A stretch of 64,000 bases of DNA from JACCXE01 sp963718605 (GCA_963718605.1 OY970363.1:310001-374000); one strand, 5' to 3'; counted from the stretch's first letter, positions 9,815 through 18,182 are shown. Numbers and translations: made by a program. The notes: generated from the letters alone by a model not told the origin.

Positions 9815-10911
9815 CAGTCTCCCGGGGTACCCACGAAGAACGGGCCTGTTACCGCGCCGGCAGCAACCCGACAGCCGGGCTCGAGCGAAGCGAATGGGCC
9901 AACGTTGGCGTGATCGCCGATCTCGGCTTGCCGGCCAACACTGCTGGCGATCACCGCGCCCTCGCCGACCGAACAGTCGATGAGGCGCGTGTTCGGACCG
10001 ATTTCCGCGTGTTCGCCGATAACGGTGCGGCCCTGCAGAATCGTGCCGGGGAAGAGGGTGACGTCGGGGCCGAGTTGTACCGACGCGTCGACGTAGGTGT
10101 GTTCGGGGTCGAGCATCGTGACGCCGCGACGCATCCATCGTTCGTTCGTGCGATCGCGCAGTTCGGCTTCGGCGATCGCGAGTTGCGCGCGGTCGTTGAC
10201 GCCCGCCGCCTCCATCGAGTCGGCCGCTTCGACACTCGTGAGGCTGTAGCCCGCGTCGAACAAGACTCCGATTACGTCGGTGAGGTAGTACTCGCCCTTC
10301 GCGTTGTCAGGCATGACGCGGCGCATCGCCGGGGCAAGCACGCCGTGGCGAAACACATAGATCGACGTGTTGATCTCATCGATCTCTCGCTCTTCGATGT
10401 CGGCGTCGACTTCCTCGACGATGCGCGACACCCGTCCGTCGGCGGTGCGCACGACGCGGCCGTAGCCGTAGGGGTCGGTGACGCGCGCGGTCAGCAGCGT
10501 CGCCGCGGCGTCGGCCGAGCGGTGTTGGCGCACCAACGCGGCGATGGTCGCCGGCCGCAGCAGGGGCGTGTCACCCGGCAGCACGATGACGTCGCCGTCC
10601 TGATCGTCAGCGTCGGGCAGCGCGGTAATACCGACCGACAAGGCGTCACCGGTGCCTCGTTGTGTGGCCTGCTCGACGAAGTCGAGGTGCACGCCCTCAG
10701 GCGCATCCTCGGTGACGGTCTTTACGACGCGATCGGCACCGTGACCGACCACGACGACGACCCGCTCGACGTGCAACTCGGCCAGCGCGTCGATGACGTG
10801 CAGCACCATCGGACGCCCACACAAGCGGTGGAGCGGCTTGGGCCGGGCCGACATCATCCGCGTGCCTTCGCCGGCAGCAAGCACGACAGCAGACAGCGGA
10901 CGAGTCGTCAC
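9814..10911 (-). CDS. glmU: UDP-N-acetylglucosamine pyrophosphorylase GlmU, short form lacking the acetyltransferase active site
   Basis: The protein makes UDP-GlcNAc from UTP and GlcNAc-1-phosphate for peptidoglycan precursors. The N-terminal uridyltransferase domain is complete: LAAGEGTRM at 11-19 with Lys25, QRGTGDALSVG, VLPGDTPLL, and GVNDRAQLAIAEAELRDRTN near the domain boundary. The left-handed beta-helix begins (VTLFPGTILQGRTVIGEHAE) but the protein stops at 365 residues after TGPFFVGTPGD. Bifunctional GlmU is about 450-495 residues, and the acetyltransferase His, Lys and Asn residues lie in the missing part. The stop overlaps the protease start, so this is not simply a split gene: the downstream frames encode the protease. 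Either another protein acetylates GlcN-1-P, or the truncation has a consequence of its own. Confidence 0.92.
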   Translation of the reverse strand: MTTRPLSAVVLAAGEGTRMMSARPKPLHRLCGRPMVLHVIDALAELHVERVVVVVGHGADRVVKTVTEDAPEGVHLDFVEQATQRGTGDALSVGITALPDADDQDGDVIVLPGDTPLLRPATIAALVRQHRSADAAATLLTARVTDPYGYGRVVRTADGRVSRIVEEVDADIEEREIDEINTSIYVFRHGVLAPAMRRVMPDNAKGEYYLTDVIGVLFDAGYSLTSVEAADSMEAAGVNDRAQLAIAEAELRDRTNERWMRRGVTMLDPEHTYVDASVQLGPDVTLFPGTILQGRTVIGEHAEIGPNTRLIDCSVGEGAVIASSVGRQAEIGDHANVGPFASLEPGCRVAAGAVTGPFFVGTPGD

Positions 10912-10980
10912 GCCTCTTGTTTACCTCCTAAAACGGAAAACAAACGGGCACTCGGGCCGACCCGGGAAGAATCAGCGTCG

Positions 10981-11051
10981 CTCGGGGACGAGGGGTCGAA
11001 CCTCGATTCACGGATTCAAAGTCCGTTGTCCTGCCATTGGACGATCCCCGA
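10981..11051 (-). tRNA. tRNA-Gln (anticodon UUG)
   Basis: The reverse strand folds into a standard cloverleaf of 71 nt: acceptor TCGGGGA/TCCCCGA, D stem GTCC/GGAC, anticodon stem ACGGA/TCCGT with loop CTTTGAA (anticodon TTG), and T stem CGAGG/CCTCG with loop TTCGACC. Position 73 is G, and the 3' CCA is not encoded. A tRNA-Gln beside glmU is also found in mycobacteria. Confidence 0.97.
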
Positions 11052-11099
11052 TTGAAGGCCAAGACCGTACCGGGTTGGCCGTCGTCTCGAATACCCCGC

Positions 11100-11105
11100 T
11101 AGGGT
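11100..11105 (+). promoter_or_regulatory. Probable -10 element (TAGGGT) of the bS22 gene
   Basis: TAGGGT fits the actinobacterial TANNNT pattern and ends 11 nt before the ATG at 11117, which would give an almost leaderless transcript. A TTGG-containing stretch lies about 18 nt upstream. No Shine-Dalgarno sequence is visible before the ATG, consistent with this reading. Confidence 0.5.
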
Positions 11106-11116
11106 CTCGGCCCGAA

Positions 11117-11218
11117 ATGGGATCACTGATTAAGAAGCGCCGCAAGCGCATGCGTAAGAAGAAGCATCGCAAGATGTTGAAGGCGACGCGCTTCCAGCGC
11201 CGCGCCGCCGGCAAGTAG
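11117..11218 (+). CDS. bS22-type small ribosomal protein (AURKAIP1/COX24 domain)
   Basis: This 33-residue, strongly basic protein (MGSLIKKRRKRMRKKKHRKM, then an Arg/Lys-rich tail) matches the actinobacterial bS22 micro-protein, a homologue of mitochondrial mS38 that sits near the decoding centre of the small subunit. It is too short for many gene finders. The start ATG at 11117 is supported by the family's conserved MGS(L/V)IKKRRKRM beginning. It diverges from tRNA-Gln and converges on the glycosyltransferase gene, whose stop lies 6 nt away. Confidence 0.92.
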   Translation: MGSLIKKRRKRMRKKKHRKMLKATRFQRRAAGK

Positions 11219-11224
11219 CCCGGC

Positions 11225-13570
11225 TCACTCGTTTTCGCGTCTCGTCCGCTCTACGACCTCTAACAGCGCCGCCGCCACGTCGGCAAAGTTCGGTAGCTCG
11301 ACCGCGGGCACTCTGGGATCGGCCAGCATCGCCAGTATCGCTGCCGCGATCGCCGTTTCATCGGCGTCGGACTCCACCAGCGTCACTGCCTCAAGCGGCA
11401 CCGCCACGGCGCTCGGCGCGTTCGTGATGACGGGCGTCCCTGCCGCCAGCGCATCGTTGACCGTGGCTGAACTCTCCCCGTGCGACGTCTTTCGCAGCAC
11501 GACCGCGCACTCGGCCGCCGCCAGGGTCTGCCAGTACTCCGCCTCCGATACGTGCCCGAGGAAGCGCACGTCGACGTGCAGCGTCTCCGCGAGGTGTCGC
11601 AGCTCGCGCTGGACCTCGTCGCGCATGTAGCCAACGAAGACCAGCGACACAACCGGTTCAGACCGGCGTACGCACGCCAAAGCGCGAACGACAAGTTCGG
11701 GTTGCTTGATCCAGTCCATCCAGCCGGGCGCGACCACGCGATTGCGCTGCTTGACGATGGACGTAAGGGCAACGCTCGGCTGGCGAACGCCAAACGGCAG
11801 GACCGTGATCGGTACGTCGCGCGCGGTCGGTTTCTGATCGAGGCGCACGAGGTGTTCGGCGTGCGCCGAGTTGACCAACACTCGCTGGGCGCCGCTCACC
11901 AGGTCACCGGTCACGCCGAGACCGTGATCGTCATAGAGCGCTGGCTCGTTCCACCGTTCGATCAGTTCGGGCAGCAAGCGCGCGCCGTACTGCCGCTCGA
12001 GTTGTTCGAGCATCGCCTTCCGGGCTTTCCGCAGACCCGGATCGAACGAGTGCGCGTGCACGGACAGCGCCAATCCGGCCAAGCGCGTGTCGTGCAACCA
12101 CACCAATCCAGGCACGCGGCTCGCGATGTCGACGATGTCCCGGTGGGAATGGTTGTTGCCGACCACGTAGATGACGCCGTCGTACGCCGCGGGGGTGGTG
12201 TGCAACTCGAAGGCCGCCGTCGGCCGGACGCGGGATTCGCACAGCAATGGGGCGGGTGACACGTCCCCGGCGCTGAACACGTCCACGTCGGCGATCGCGC
12301 TCAGAGCCGGTATGACGTGCGCCGAATAATCGGCCACGCCGGACAGGGTCGGCGGTAGCGGCGCGAGTATGGCGATGCGCGCGCGGCGCGGCGCGCGCAC
12401 GGAGCGCGGCGCGGGCGCCCCGTCGACCGCGGCCAGTGTGCGCGCCGCGACTTCGTGCCAGGTGAAGCGGCCGACGCCGGCGAACTGGGCCGCGGCCAGC
12501 GACGCGCGGGCGTCGTCGTCCACCAGGTTGGCGGCGAGCGCAGCCGACATTTGCCCGACGTCGGTTGGGTCGAAGATCGCGGCGGGGTGGTCGACCAGGT
12601 CGGGCAGCGCGCTGGTCCGCGACCCGATCGTGGGGCATCCGCACGCAACGGCTTCGAACGCGGGCAGGCCGAAGCCCTCGTACAGCGAGGGCGCGATGGA
12701 AAGCGTGGCGGTTTGATACAGCGCGCGCAGCGTTTCGTCGTCGACGAAACCCGTGAGCACGACCTCGTCGGATCGCAACCCGGCATGTCGCGCCGCGTCG
12801 CTCCACTGCTTGCGACCGTGATTGGAGAGCGTGCACGCGACCACCAGCTGGAATCCGGCGCGCACTGAGGGCGGTAACGCGGCATACGCCGCGAACAACG
12901 ACTCGATGTTCTTGCGGTTGTTGTCCTCGCCCGACACGCAGAGCACAAACGGCCGGGTTATTTCGCGCACCGACGCGCGCACGAGCGCCCGCGGCGCGTC
13001 GTCATCGGTCGCAGGACGGAAGAAGGACGACACGCCGGCGCCGATGTTCGTCACGCGATCCGGCGCAACTCCCAGCCGATCAATCGCGTCGCGCCGCGTT
13101 TGTTCGGAGATCGCCAGCACAACGTCCGCGGACTCGACCAGGCGCACGCGGGTGTCGTAACGACGTCGCCGCGCCGGATCGCCGAGATAGCGGTCTCGAT
13201 AGATGTGCGGGATGAGGTCGTACAGGGTCACAGCGAGGAGCGCGTCGCGGTGCCGCAGCGCGGGAGGCACGATCGCGTCGGCCCGGGCTTCGAGTTCGAA
13301 CGGGCACATGACCAGGTGGGCGAGGCGGTCGGCGTCGAGTTCGTTGAATGCCGCCGCGGTGCCCCATCGCAGGAGCGGCGAGTGCGCGAGTTGGTCGCGC
13401 AGCTGGGGCGGAAAGGGCCAGCTCGGGTTCAGGCTCAGCATGGCCACGCGCCCGGTGTCCATCAGGGCCGCCGCGTGCGCTTGGACGAACCGCGGGATGC
13501 CGCGATCGCGGTATTGCCCGGTCTGCAGCGTTTGGATGTCGAGCGTGAGCGCGCGACCCGCGAAGGTCAC
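11225..13570 (-). CDS. Two-module GT4-type glycosyltransferase
   Basis: A 781-residue protein carries two consecutive GT-B modules. The first (about 1-375) has FVLCVSGEDNNRKNIESL, VVLTGFVDDETLRALYQ and the GT4 nucleotide-sugar motif PSLYEGFGLPAFEAVACGCP. The second (about 390-781) starts with IAILAPLPPTLSGVADYS and has the matching elements VRFLGHVSEAEYWQTL and GESSATVNDALAAGTPVITN. No signal peptide or membrane segment is obvious, so it probably acts on the inner face of the membrane in surface-glycan assembly. The stop of this gene lies beside bS22, and its start overlaps the methyltransferase stop by 4 nt. Sugar donor and acceptor cannot be told from sequence. Confidence 0.85.
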   Translation of the reverse strand: MTFAGRALTLDIQTLQTGQYRDRGIPRFVQAHAAALMDTGRVAMLSLNPSWPFPPQLRDQLAHSPLLRWGTAAAFNELDADRLAHLVMCPFELEARADAIVPPALRHRDALLAVTLYDLIPHIYRDRYLGDPARRRRYDTRVRLVESADVVLAISEQTRRDAIDRLGVAPDRVTNIGAGVSSFFRPATDDDAPRALVRASVREITRPFVLCVSGEDNNRKNIESLFAAYAALPPSVRAGFQLVVACTLSNHGRKQWSDAARHAGLRSDEVVLTGFVDDETLRALYQTATLSIAPSLYEGFGLPAFEAVACGCPTIGSRTSALPDLVDHPAAIFDPTDVGQMSAALAANLVDDDARASLAAAQFAGVGRFTWHEVAARTLAAVDGAPAPRSVRAPRRARIAILAPLPPTLSGVADYSAHVIPALSAIADVDVFSAGDVSPAPLLCESRVRPTAAFELHTTPAAYDGVIYVVGNNHSHRDIVDIASRVPGLVWLHDTRLAGLALSVHAHSFDPGLRKARKAMLEQLERQYGARLLPELIERWNEPALYDDHGLGVTGDLVSGAQRVLVNSAHAEHLVRLDQKPTARDVPITVLPFGVRQPSVALTSIVKQRNRVVAPGWMDWIKQPELVVRALACVRRSEPVVSLVFVGYMRDEVQRELRHLAETLHVDVRFLGHVSEAEYWQTLAAAECAVVLRKTSHGESSATVNDALAAGTPVITNAPSAVAVPLEAVTLVESDADETAIAAAILAMLADPRVPAVELPNFADVAAALLEVVERTRRENE

Positions 13571-14544
13571 GGGCGGGCGATGACCAACATCACGCCGGAC
13601 GCCTCACCGATTTCAGTGCTCTCCTGGCGAATCCAGTCGCCCGCGGCTGACTCGACCACGAGTACTTCGGACTCGATCGTCCAACCGTCGAGGAGGGCGT
13701 CGAGATGGGGACGGTCGTAGGTGCGTTCGGTCGGGCCGATCGCCCACTCGCCTACCGGCAGCGTGAGGACGAGACGGCCACCTGGCTTCAGCAGCCTCCG
13801 CAACCGCACCATCGCCTCGACGTCGGCACTGGAGCCGGCGGCGCCTTCGCCGTACGCGTCAAGGCCGAAGTGCTCGACAACCGAGAGGCAGATGACCGCG
13901 TCGAGACTGGCCTCGTCCTGCACCCAATCCGCCACGGTTGCCTCGACGGCGACAAGGTTCGGGTGCGTCAGCGGATAGCCCCGCGGGTCGACGGCGACGA
14001 CCCGATAGCCGAGCGAAGCAAGCGAGAGCGCGAGGGTGCTCTCGGCGGAACCGATGTCCGCAATGAGCGCGCCCGGCTCAAGTCCGGCCGTCGCCGCGGC
14101 GACGAACGGGACCTCGACGATGCGGCAGGTGACGTGACTCACGCGGGGTTCGCCGCCGTCGTGCGTGACAACGACGGGCGGGTTGAACCACAGGCCGCAC
14201 TGCGAAGCGAAGCCTTCGTAGCTCGACGCGTAGTCGAGCAACTGGGCGCTCGCGGGCGTGAGATCGGCGGGCTTGCCTCCGACGAGGCGGCGCATTACCT
14301 CGTCGACGAGTTCGGGACGCGCGGCGATGACGTCTTCGAGACCGCCCGCGAGCAACAACTCCAGTTGTTCGACGGCGCGCGTCGTTCGCGCCGCGGCTCC
14401 GTCCATGTGCTGCGCGCTCTCGGCCAACAATTCGGAACCGATGCTGATGCGTTCAGCAAGGGCGTGGGCTCGCTGCACTTGGTCGCGCGCGGAGTGCGCC
14501 AGCGCCCGCGGGTGCAAGAACCGGCGTAGCCACATGCGGAACAC
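13567..14544 (-). CDS. SAM-dependent methyltransferase (class I fold)
   Basis: A 325-residue protein with a helical N-terminal region (about 1-130) and a C-terminal Rossmann-type methyltransferase domain. Motif I is LIADIGSAESTLALSLASLG, the acidic motif II end is VVAVDPRGYP, VICLSVVEHFGLDAYGEG fits motif IV, and LLKPGGRLVLTLPVG is the post-motif III strand. The glycosyltransferase start overlaps its stop (ATGA), so the two are probably made together, suggesting methylation of a glycan or its carrier. The substrate is an inference from context. Confidence 0.8.
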   Translation of the reverse strand: MFRMWLRRFLHPRALAHSARDQVQRAHALAERISIGSELLAESAQHMDGAAARTTRAVEQLELLLAGGLEDVIAARPELVDEVMRRLVGGKPADLTPASAQLLDYASSYEGFASQCGLWFNPPVVVTHDGGEPRVSHVTCRIVEVPFVAAATAGLEPGALIADIGSAESTLALSLASLGYRVVAVDPRGYPLTHPNLVAVEATVADWVQDEASLDAVICLSVVEHFGLDAYGEGAAGSSADVEAMVRLRRLLKPGGRLVLTLPVGEWAIGPTERTYDRPHLDALLDGWTIESEVLVVESAAGDWIRQESTEIGEASGVMLVIARP

Positions 14545-14567
14545 GACCCGAAGCTACCCGACGGTTG

Positions 14568-15794
14568 TCAGACCGACGCTGACTCGGCGGCAACGTCGAG
14601 CGCAGCCGCGGCCCGCGCCGCCCGACGCTCACGCACGTTCCGCGCGATCCGACGACCCACCTTGACCGCGGGCTCCTCGATGAGCAGGTGCACCGCGACC
14701 GCGCCGGCAATCGCGATCGCGATCGTGATCGGCAACGCGACGAGGAAACTGACGTGCTTGGTTGCGAACCAGTTCAGCAAGATCACGCCGTTCATGAAAT
14801 GAAGCAGGTACAGCGGGTAGGTGATCTTGCTGAACTGATCCAGCAGTGGTGAATACCGCAGACGTGGGCCTACCCACGCCAGAGCCACGAACACGACGAT
14901 GGCCGCGACGCTCGATCGGACATACGAGGACGCCTGGTAGTTGTTCCCGCTGAGATACATGCTGACCGTGAAACAGCCGAAGAGCGCTCCGCCGACAAGT
15001 AGCCCGTCGCGCAGTTCCCACTCGCGGACAAAGACGTGATGTATCGCGGTACCGACGAAGACGAACGGTACGAAGGCCGCGTAGAAGCTCAGCATGTACA
15101 CGCCCGAGCTGGGCTTGGCCGGAATCGCCGCGATGGCCAGGAAGGCGACGCCAATCGCGACAAGGGGCACGCGGTGCCCATAGAACTTGCGCCACACGAT
15201 TACCGCGGCTGTGACGTAGAACATCTCTTCGACCACGAGCGTCCAGGCGACCGGATCCACGAACTGCATGTGCTGAAACGTCGCGCTCAAGGTGACGGTC
15301 GTCAGGATCGCCTTCAGACCGAAGGGCTGACCGACGCCTTCGAAGTGCGACTGCGCGATCGACACGCACACCGTCGCCAGCACACATCCCGCCAACGTCG
15401 GGTACAGGCGGAACACTCGTTTCGCCGTGAATTCGGCCACCGACGATTGCCGCAGGGAGAACGGGATGACGAATCCGCTCACTAGGAAGAAACACGCCAC
15501 GGCCATAAAGCCAAGAGAGAAGTTCGGGCTGTCGGTGAGCTTGCCAATGGCGAACCACGGCGTATGGATGACCTTGGCGGCTGGCGCGTTGTAGTGCGCG
15601 AACTTCGCCGCGTCTTGCAGTGCCCGCGGGTAGCCGTTGCCCAGGTGCTCCAACAACACGACCATGCAGGCGACGGCCCTGAGAAGTTGCGGAAACCAAA
15701 TACGCCCGGCGTTGGAACCCTCACCGACGACGGTCGTGCTCGGCAATGACGGGTCGACAACAGCCGCGTCCGTCACCCCTTGCGACTCCGTCAT
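14568..15794 (-). CDS. Membrane acyltransferase 3 family protein (O-acyltransferase)
   Basis: The product, about 408 residues, is a polytopic membrane protein of the acyltransferase-3/OatA type, which transfers acyl groups to surface sugars or peptidoglycan. The family signature lies near residue 30 (LRAVACMVVLLEHLG, with the key His), followed by about ten hydrophobic segments, FLVSGFVIPFSLRQSSVAEF and the LYLLHFMNGVILLNWF region near the C-terminus. I chose ATG 15794 because a TAACCT -10-like box lies 6-7 nt upstream; a TTG at 15812 is an alternative. It completes a small glycan-modification set with the methyltransferase and glycosyltransferase. Confidence 0.85.
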   Translation of the reverse strand: MTESQGVTDAAVVDPSLPSTTVVGEGSNAGRIWFPQLLRAVACMVVLLEHLGNGYPRALQDAAKFAHYNAPAAKVIHTPWFAIGKLTDSPNFSLGFMAVACFFLVSGFVIPFSLRQSSVAEFTAKRVFRLYPTLAGCVLATVCVSIAQSHFEGVGQPFGLKAILTTVTLSATFQHMQFVDPVAWTLVVEEMFYVTAAVIVWRKFYGHRVPLVAIGVAFLAIAAIPAKPSSGVYMLSFYAAFVPFVFVGTAIHHVFVREWELRDGLLVGGALFGCFTVSMYLSGNNYQASSYVRSSVAAIVVFVALAWVGPRLRYSPLLDQFSKITYPLYLLHFMNGVILLNWFATKHVSFLVALPITIAIAIAGAVAVHLLIEEPAVKVGRRIARNVRERRAARAAAALDVAAESASV

Positions 15795-15800
15795 CCGGGC

Positions 15801-15806
15801 AAGGTT
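15801..15806 (-). promoter_or_regulatory. Putative -10 box for a leaderless acyltransferase transcript
   Basis: On the minus strand TAACCT precedes ATG 15794 by 6 nt. Its spacing agrees with other leaderless starts in this window. Confidence 0.35.
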
Positions 15807-15820
15807 ACGCAACGAATAGC

Positions 15821-15856
15821 AACGTGCCCGCCCTCCTTTCGAAGAGCGGGCACGTT
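15821..15856. repeat. Inverted repeat (11-bp perfect arms)
   Basis: AACGTGCCCGC at 15821-15831 pairs with GCGGGCACGTT at 15846-15856 around a 14-nt loop. It lies between two divergent genes, so it is not an obvious terminator. A similar element with the shared core GCGGGCACGT is found at 16623-16653, on the other side of the secreted-protein gene. Confidence 0.8.
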
Positions 15857-16033
15857 CTCCCCGGTCAGCCCCTGTTCACCGCCGCCCCATTGCGGCTGTA
15901 CGAGCAGCATGCGCTCACCCGCACTTCGCAGGCATGACGCCGGGCACAGTCGCGAGTGACTGGTGTCACGGCCCAGGGTGCCCACGGTCACTTCGGCCGA
16001 TACAGGCCGCTTGTTAAACCGCTTCTTGTCAGC

Positions 16034-16053
16034 GAGGCGCAACGGTGCGCCTC
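16034..16053 (+). other. Leader hairpin before the secreted protein gene
   Basis: GAGGCGCA and TGCGCCTC form an 8-bp perfect stem with an ACGG loop, ending 21 nt before the ATG at 16075. AAGGGGA after it is the likely ribosome-binding site. The hairpin could affect mRNA stability or translation, but I recognise no known riboswitch here. Confidence 0.6.
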
Positions 16054-16074
16054 TGAAAAACAAGGGGACGGGCA

Positions 16075-16596
16075 ATGCGTACTACTGGGGCACAGCAGGA
16101 AACGGCGGCAAAGAAGTCTCGCACTGGCCGCCGAGTCGGCATCGTGTTGGCAACCGTTGGGTTGTCATTCACGGCGTTCGCTCCGATGGCTCACGCCTTC
16201 GGCGGCGACCACGACGGTCACGGCGATCACGGTCATCACGGGCTGTGGCTGCCGATCGGTGATCCGTCGCCGAGCGCACCGCAGAACCACAACTGCGGCG
16301 AAGACGGCATGGAAACACTCGACCTTGATCCGTTGGCATCGGCGGTCGTGCACTACGGCGTCGAGCCCATTGTCGGCGGAATCGACAACTCACTGGGCGC
16401 TCCTGACAACCAGGGCCTCGAGGGTGCGGTTCACGCCATCAACTGCACGACGGTCGTGCCGTTGGAAGACGGCTTGGACGACATGGCGATCCCGGCGACG
16501 AGTTGGGTCGAGTCGCGCGGTTATGAGCTCTACGGCTTCGCCAGGTTCATCTGCGACCACGAGTTCGTCTGCGATCACGCGGTCTATCTGCCTTAG
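16075..16596 (+). CDS. Secreted protein of unknown function with His/Asp-rich N-terminus
   Basis: The 173-residue product has a twin-Arg-containing basic start, a hydrophobic core (about 21-36) and a likely signal peptidase site after AHA (residue 41). The mature protein opens with GGDHDGHGDHGHHG, a possible metal-binding stretch. It has four cysteines (in HNCGED, INCTT, FICDHEF, VCDHA) that could form two disulfides, and ends in VYLP. I recognise no family. It has its own leader with a hairpin and a good ribosome-binding site, and is followed by a strong terminator-like hairpin, so it is probably monocistronic. The gene at 21422 encodes another secreted protein with four cysteines and a similar LP terminus. 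Confidence 0.7.
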   Translation: MRTTGAQQETAAKKSRTGRRVGIVLATVGLSFTAFAPMAHAFGGDHDGHGDHGHHGLWLPIGDPSPSAPQNHNCGEDGMETLDLDPLASAVVHYGVEPIVGGIDNSLGAPDNQGLEGAVHAINCTTVVPLEDGLDDMAIPATSWVESRGYELYGFARFICDHEFVCDHAVYLP

Positions 16597-16622
16597 GTCT
16601 CCGGGCCTCCCGGGGGAGACGT

Positions 16623-16650
16623 TGCCCGCCGCTCTTCGGAGCGGCGGGCA
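16623..16650. terminator. TTCG-capped 12-bp hairpin between convergent genes
   Basis: TGCCCGCCGCTC (16623-16634), a TTCG loop, and GAGCGGCGGGCA (16639-16650) form a perfect, very stable stem. It lies between the convergent 3' ends of the secreted-protein gene and ispE, so a bidirectional terminator is the natural reading, although the T-run is weak. A small CCGGG/CCCGG hairpin precedes it at 16601-16613. Confidence 0.7.
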
Positions 16651-16655
16651 CGTCG

Positions 16656-17390
16656 CTATTTAGAGGTGTACGCCGAGGGAAGCGTTCGCACAACCCGCCC
16701 GGCGTCAGGAAACGCTCCGGCGACAAACCAGGTGGCTCCGCTCCCGGCCAGCACGGGCACGACACCGGTGGCGTCGCCGAGTTGGTCCCGCCAGCGCGCG
16801 AGGTCCGGACACACCACGAGCGCGGCCGGCTCGAGGTCGTTCGGCCCGTCAGCCTCAGGCGCACCGAGCGCATCCCACGCCTTGTAGACCGCGGGCGTGG
16901 AGACGTGCAGCGGCGGCGTGAGCAACGTGTAGGTCGCGTCGACGTACGACAGCGCTTTGATGTTCTCGCCGATCCCCGTGACGTGGGCCCGTCCACCGGT
17001 TACGCAGAACGGCACGTCGCCGCCGAGCGCCGCGGCAACCGCAATGTCGGTCTCGCCCGCCCACCGCAACACGGCCGCCGCGTCCGACGACCCGCCGCCG
17101 AGGCCGGCGCCGGCCGGGATCTGTTTATCGAGCGTCACGTGCGCGACCCGGTTGGTGGCGCGCAGAGCCCGCACGACGAGGTTGTCCTCGACCGGACCTT
17201 CAGGGATCGGCACGCCGGTCATCGTGAGACCGTCACCCTCAGCGAAGGTGAGCGTGTCGCACAGATCGATGCTGACCATTTCGGCGTCGATCAAGTGAAA
17301 GCCGTCGGCGCGCACACCCGTGATGCGCAACGAGAGCGTCAGCTTGGCGGGCGCTGGTTCGACGTGCGGCACGCGGCCAGTTTCCTCCAT
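16656..17390 (-). CDS. ispE: 4-diphosphocytidyl-2-C-methyl-D-erythritol kinase
   Basis: IspE phosphorylates CDP-methylerythritol in the MEP isoprenoid pathway. The roughly 244-residue product has the GHMP-kinase ATP loop PAGAGLGGGSSDAAAVL, the N-terminal PAKLTLSLRITGVRADGFHL, LGGDVPFCVTGG and the C-terminal VLAGSGATWF. It is somewhat shorter than the usual 280-310 residues. The start is ATG 17390, which overlaps the rsmA end by 52 nt; GTG 17372 is an alternative with less overlap. The rsmA-ispE order is conserved in actinobacteria. Confidence 0.92.
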   Translation of the reverse strand: MEETGRVPHVEPAPAKLTLSLRITGVRADGFHLIDAEMVSIDLCDTLTFAEGDGLTMTGVPIPEGPVEDNLVVRALRATNRVAHVTLDKQIPAGAGLGGGSSDAAAVLRWAGETDIAVAAALGGDVPFCVTGGRAHVTGIGENIKALSYVDATYTLLTPPLHVSTPAVYKAWDALGAPEADGPNDLEPAALVVCPDLARWRDQLGDATGVVPVLAGSGATWFVAGAFPDAGRVVRTLPSAYTSK

Positions 17391-18172
17391 GCAGCCAAGT
17401 CGAGCCGCTCGGCGCGCTCGGTGCCCTCTACTCCGGCCGCGGCGAACCCGGCGTCGTCCACGAGGCCGGCCAGCGTGTTGCGCAGCATTTTGCGACGCGT
17501 CGCGAAGCCGGCTTCGACGAGCGCGAAGACCGCATCGCGCTCGGCTCGGTCCCCCACGTCTGCGTGTCGTTCGAGCAAGACCAGCGCGGAGTCCACCTTG
17601 GGCTGGGGGAAGAACACGCTGGGCGGCACCTTGCCAACGACCTTCGCGTCGGCGCTCCACGCGACCTTCACCGACACCGCGCCGTACGCCTTCGACCCCG
17701 GTGTCGCCGCGAACCGCTCACCGACTTCGCGCTGCACCATCACCAGGATCCGCTGCACCATCGGTGCTTCGTCCAGCAGCTTCATCACCAGCGGCGTGGC
17801 GACGTTGTACGGCAGGTTCGCGACCAGCACCCACCCCTCGTCGTCTCCCAGCAGCGCGTGCCAGTCCACCTCGAGCGCGTCGGCGTGCACGACCCGGGCG
17901 CCCTTCGACTCGACGATGTGGGTGAGGACGGGAATGAGGAAGCGGTCCATCTCGATCGCGGTCACCGCCGCGCCCGTTTCGAGGAGGGCGAGGGTGAGCG
18001 AACCGAGGCCGGGGCCGATCTCGACGACCCGATCGCCAGGGCCGACTTCGGCGAGGCGGGCAATGCGGCGGACCGTGTTGGCGTCGCCCACGAAGTTCTG
18101 ACCGAGTGCCCGGCTCGGATTAAGCCCGTTGAGTTGGAGCAGCGCCCGGATCTCCGCGTGGCTGTGCGTCAA
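17339..18172 (-). CDS. rsmA: 16S rRNA (adenine-1518/1519-N6,N6)-dimethyltransferase
   Basis: RsmA (KsgA) dimethylates two adjacent adenosines near the 3' end of 16S rRNA during small-subunit assembly. The 277 residues include LGQNFVGDANTVRRI (family N-terminus), the SAM motif VVEIGPGLGSLTLALLETG, the adenine-binding VVHADALEV and the catalytic VANLPYNVATPLVMKLL. The tail PPSVFFPQPKVDSALVLLER is also characteristic. It lies 10 nt after the RlpA-like gene and overlaps ispE, so it is likely one transcript from metG to ispE. Confidence 0.96.
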   Translation of the reverse strand: MTHSHAEIRALLQLNGLNPSRALGQNFVGDANTVRRIARLAEVGPGDRVVEIGPGLGSLTLALLETGAAVTAIEMDRFLIPVLTHIVESKGARVVHADALEVDWHALLGDDEGWVLVANLPYNVATPLVMKLLDEAPMVQRILVMVQREVGERFAATPGSKAYGAVSVKVAWSADAKVVGKVPPSVFFPQPKVDSALVLLERHADVGDRAERDAVFALVEAGFATRRKMLRNTLAGLVDDAGFAAAGVEGTERAERLDLAAWRKLAACRTSNQRPPS

Positions 18173-18182
18173 GAAGTGCTTG

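Noticed and set aside
15791..16075. 94-codon minus-strand frame in the intergenic region before the secreted protein
   Set aside because: It covers the inverted repeat and leader hairpin and has no conserved features.
16201..16260. His-rich start of the secreted protein as a metal regulator site or nickel chaperone
   Set aside because: The protein has a signal peptide and no chaperone motifs, and is not beside metal genes, so only a general metal-binding remark is justified.
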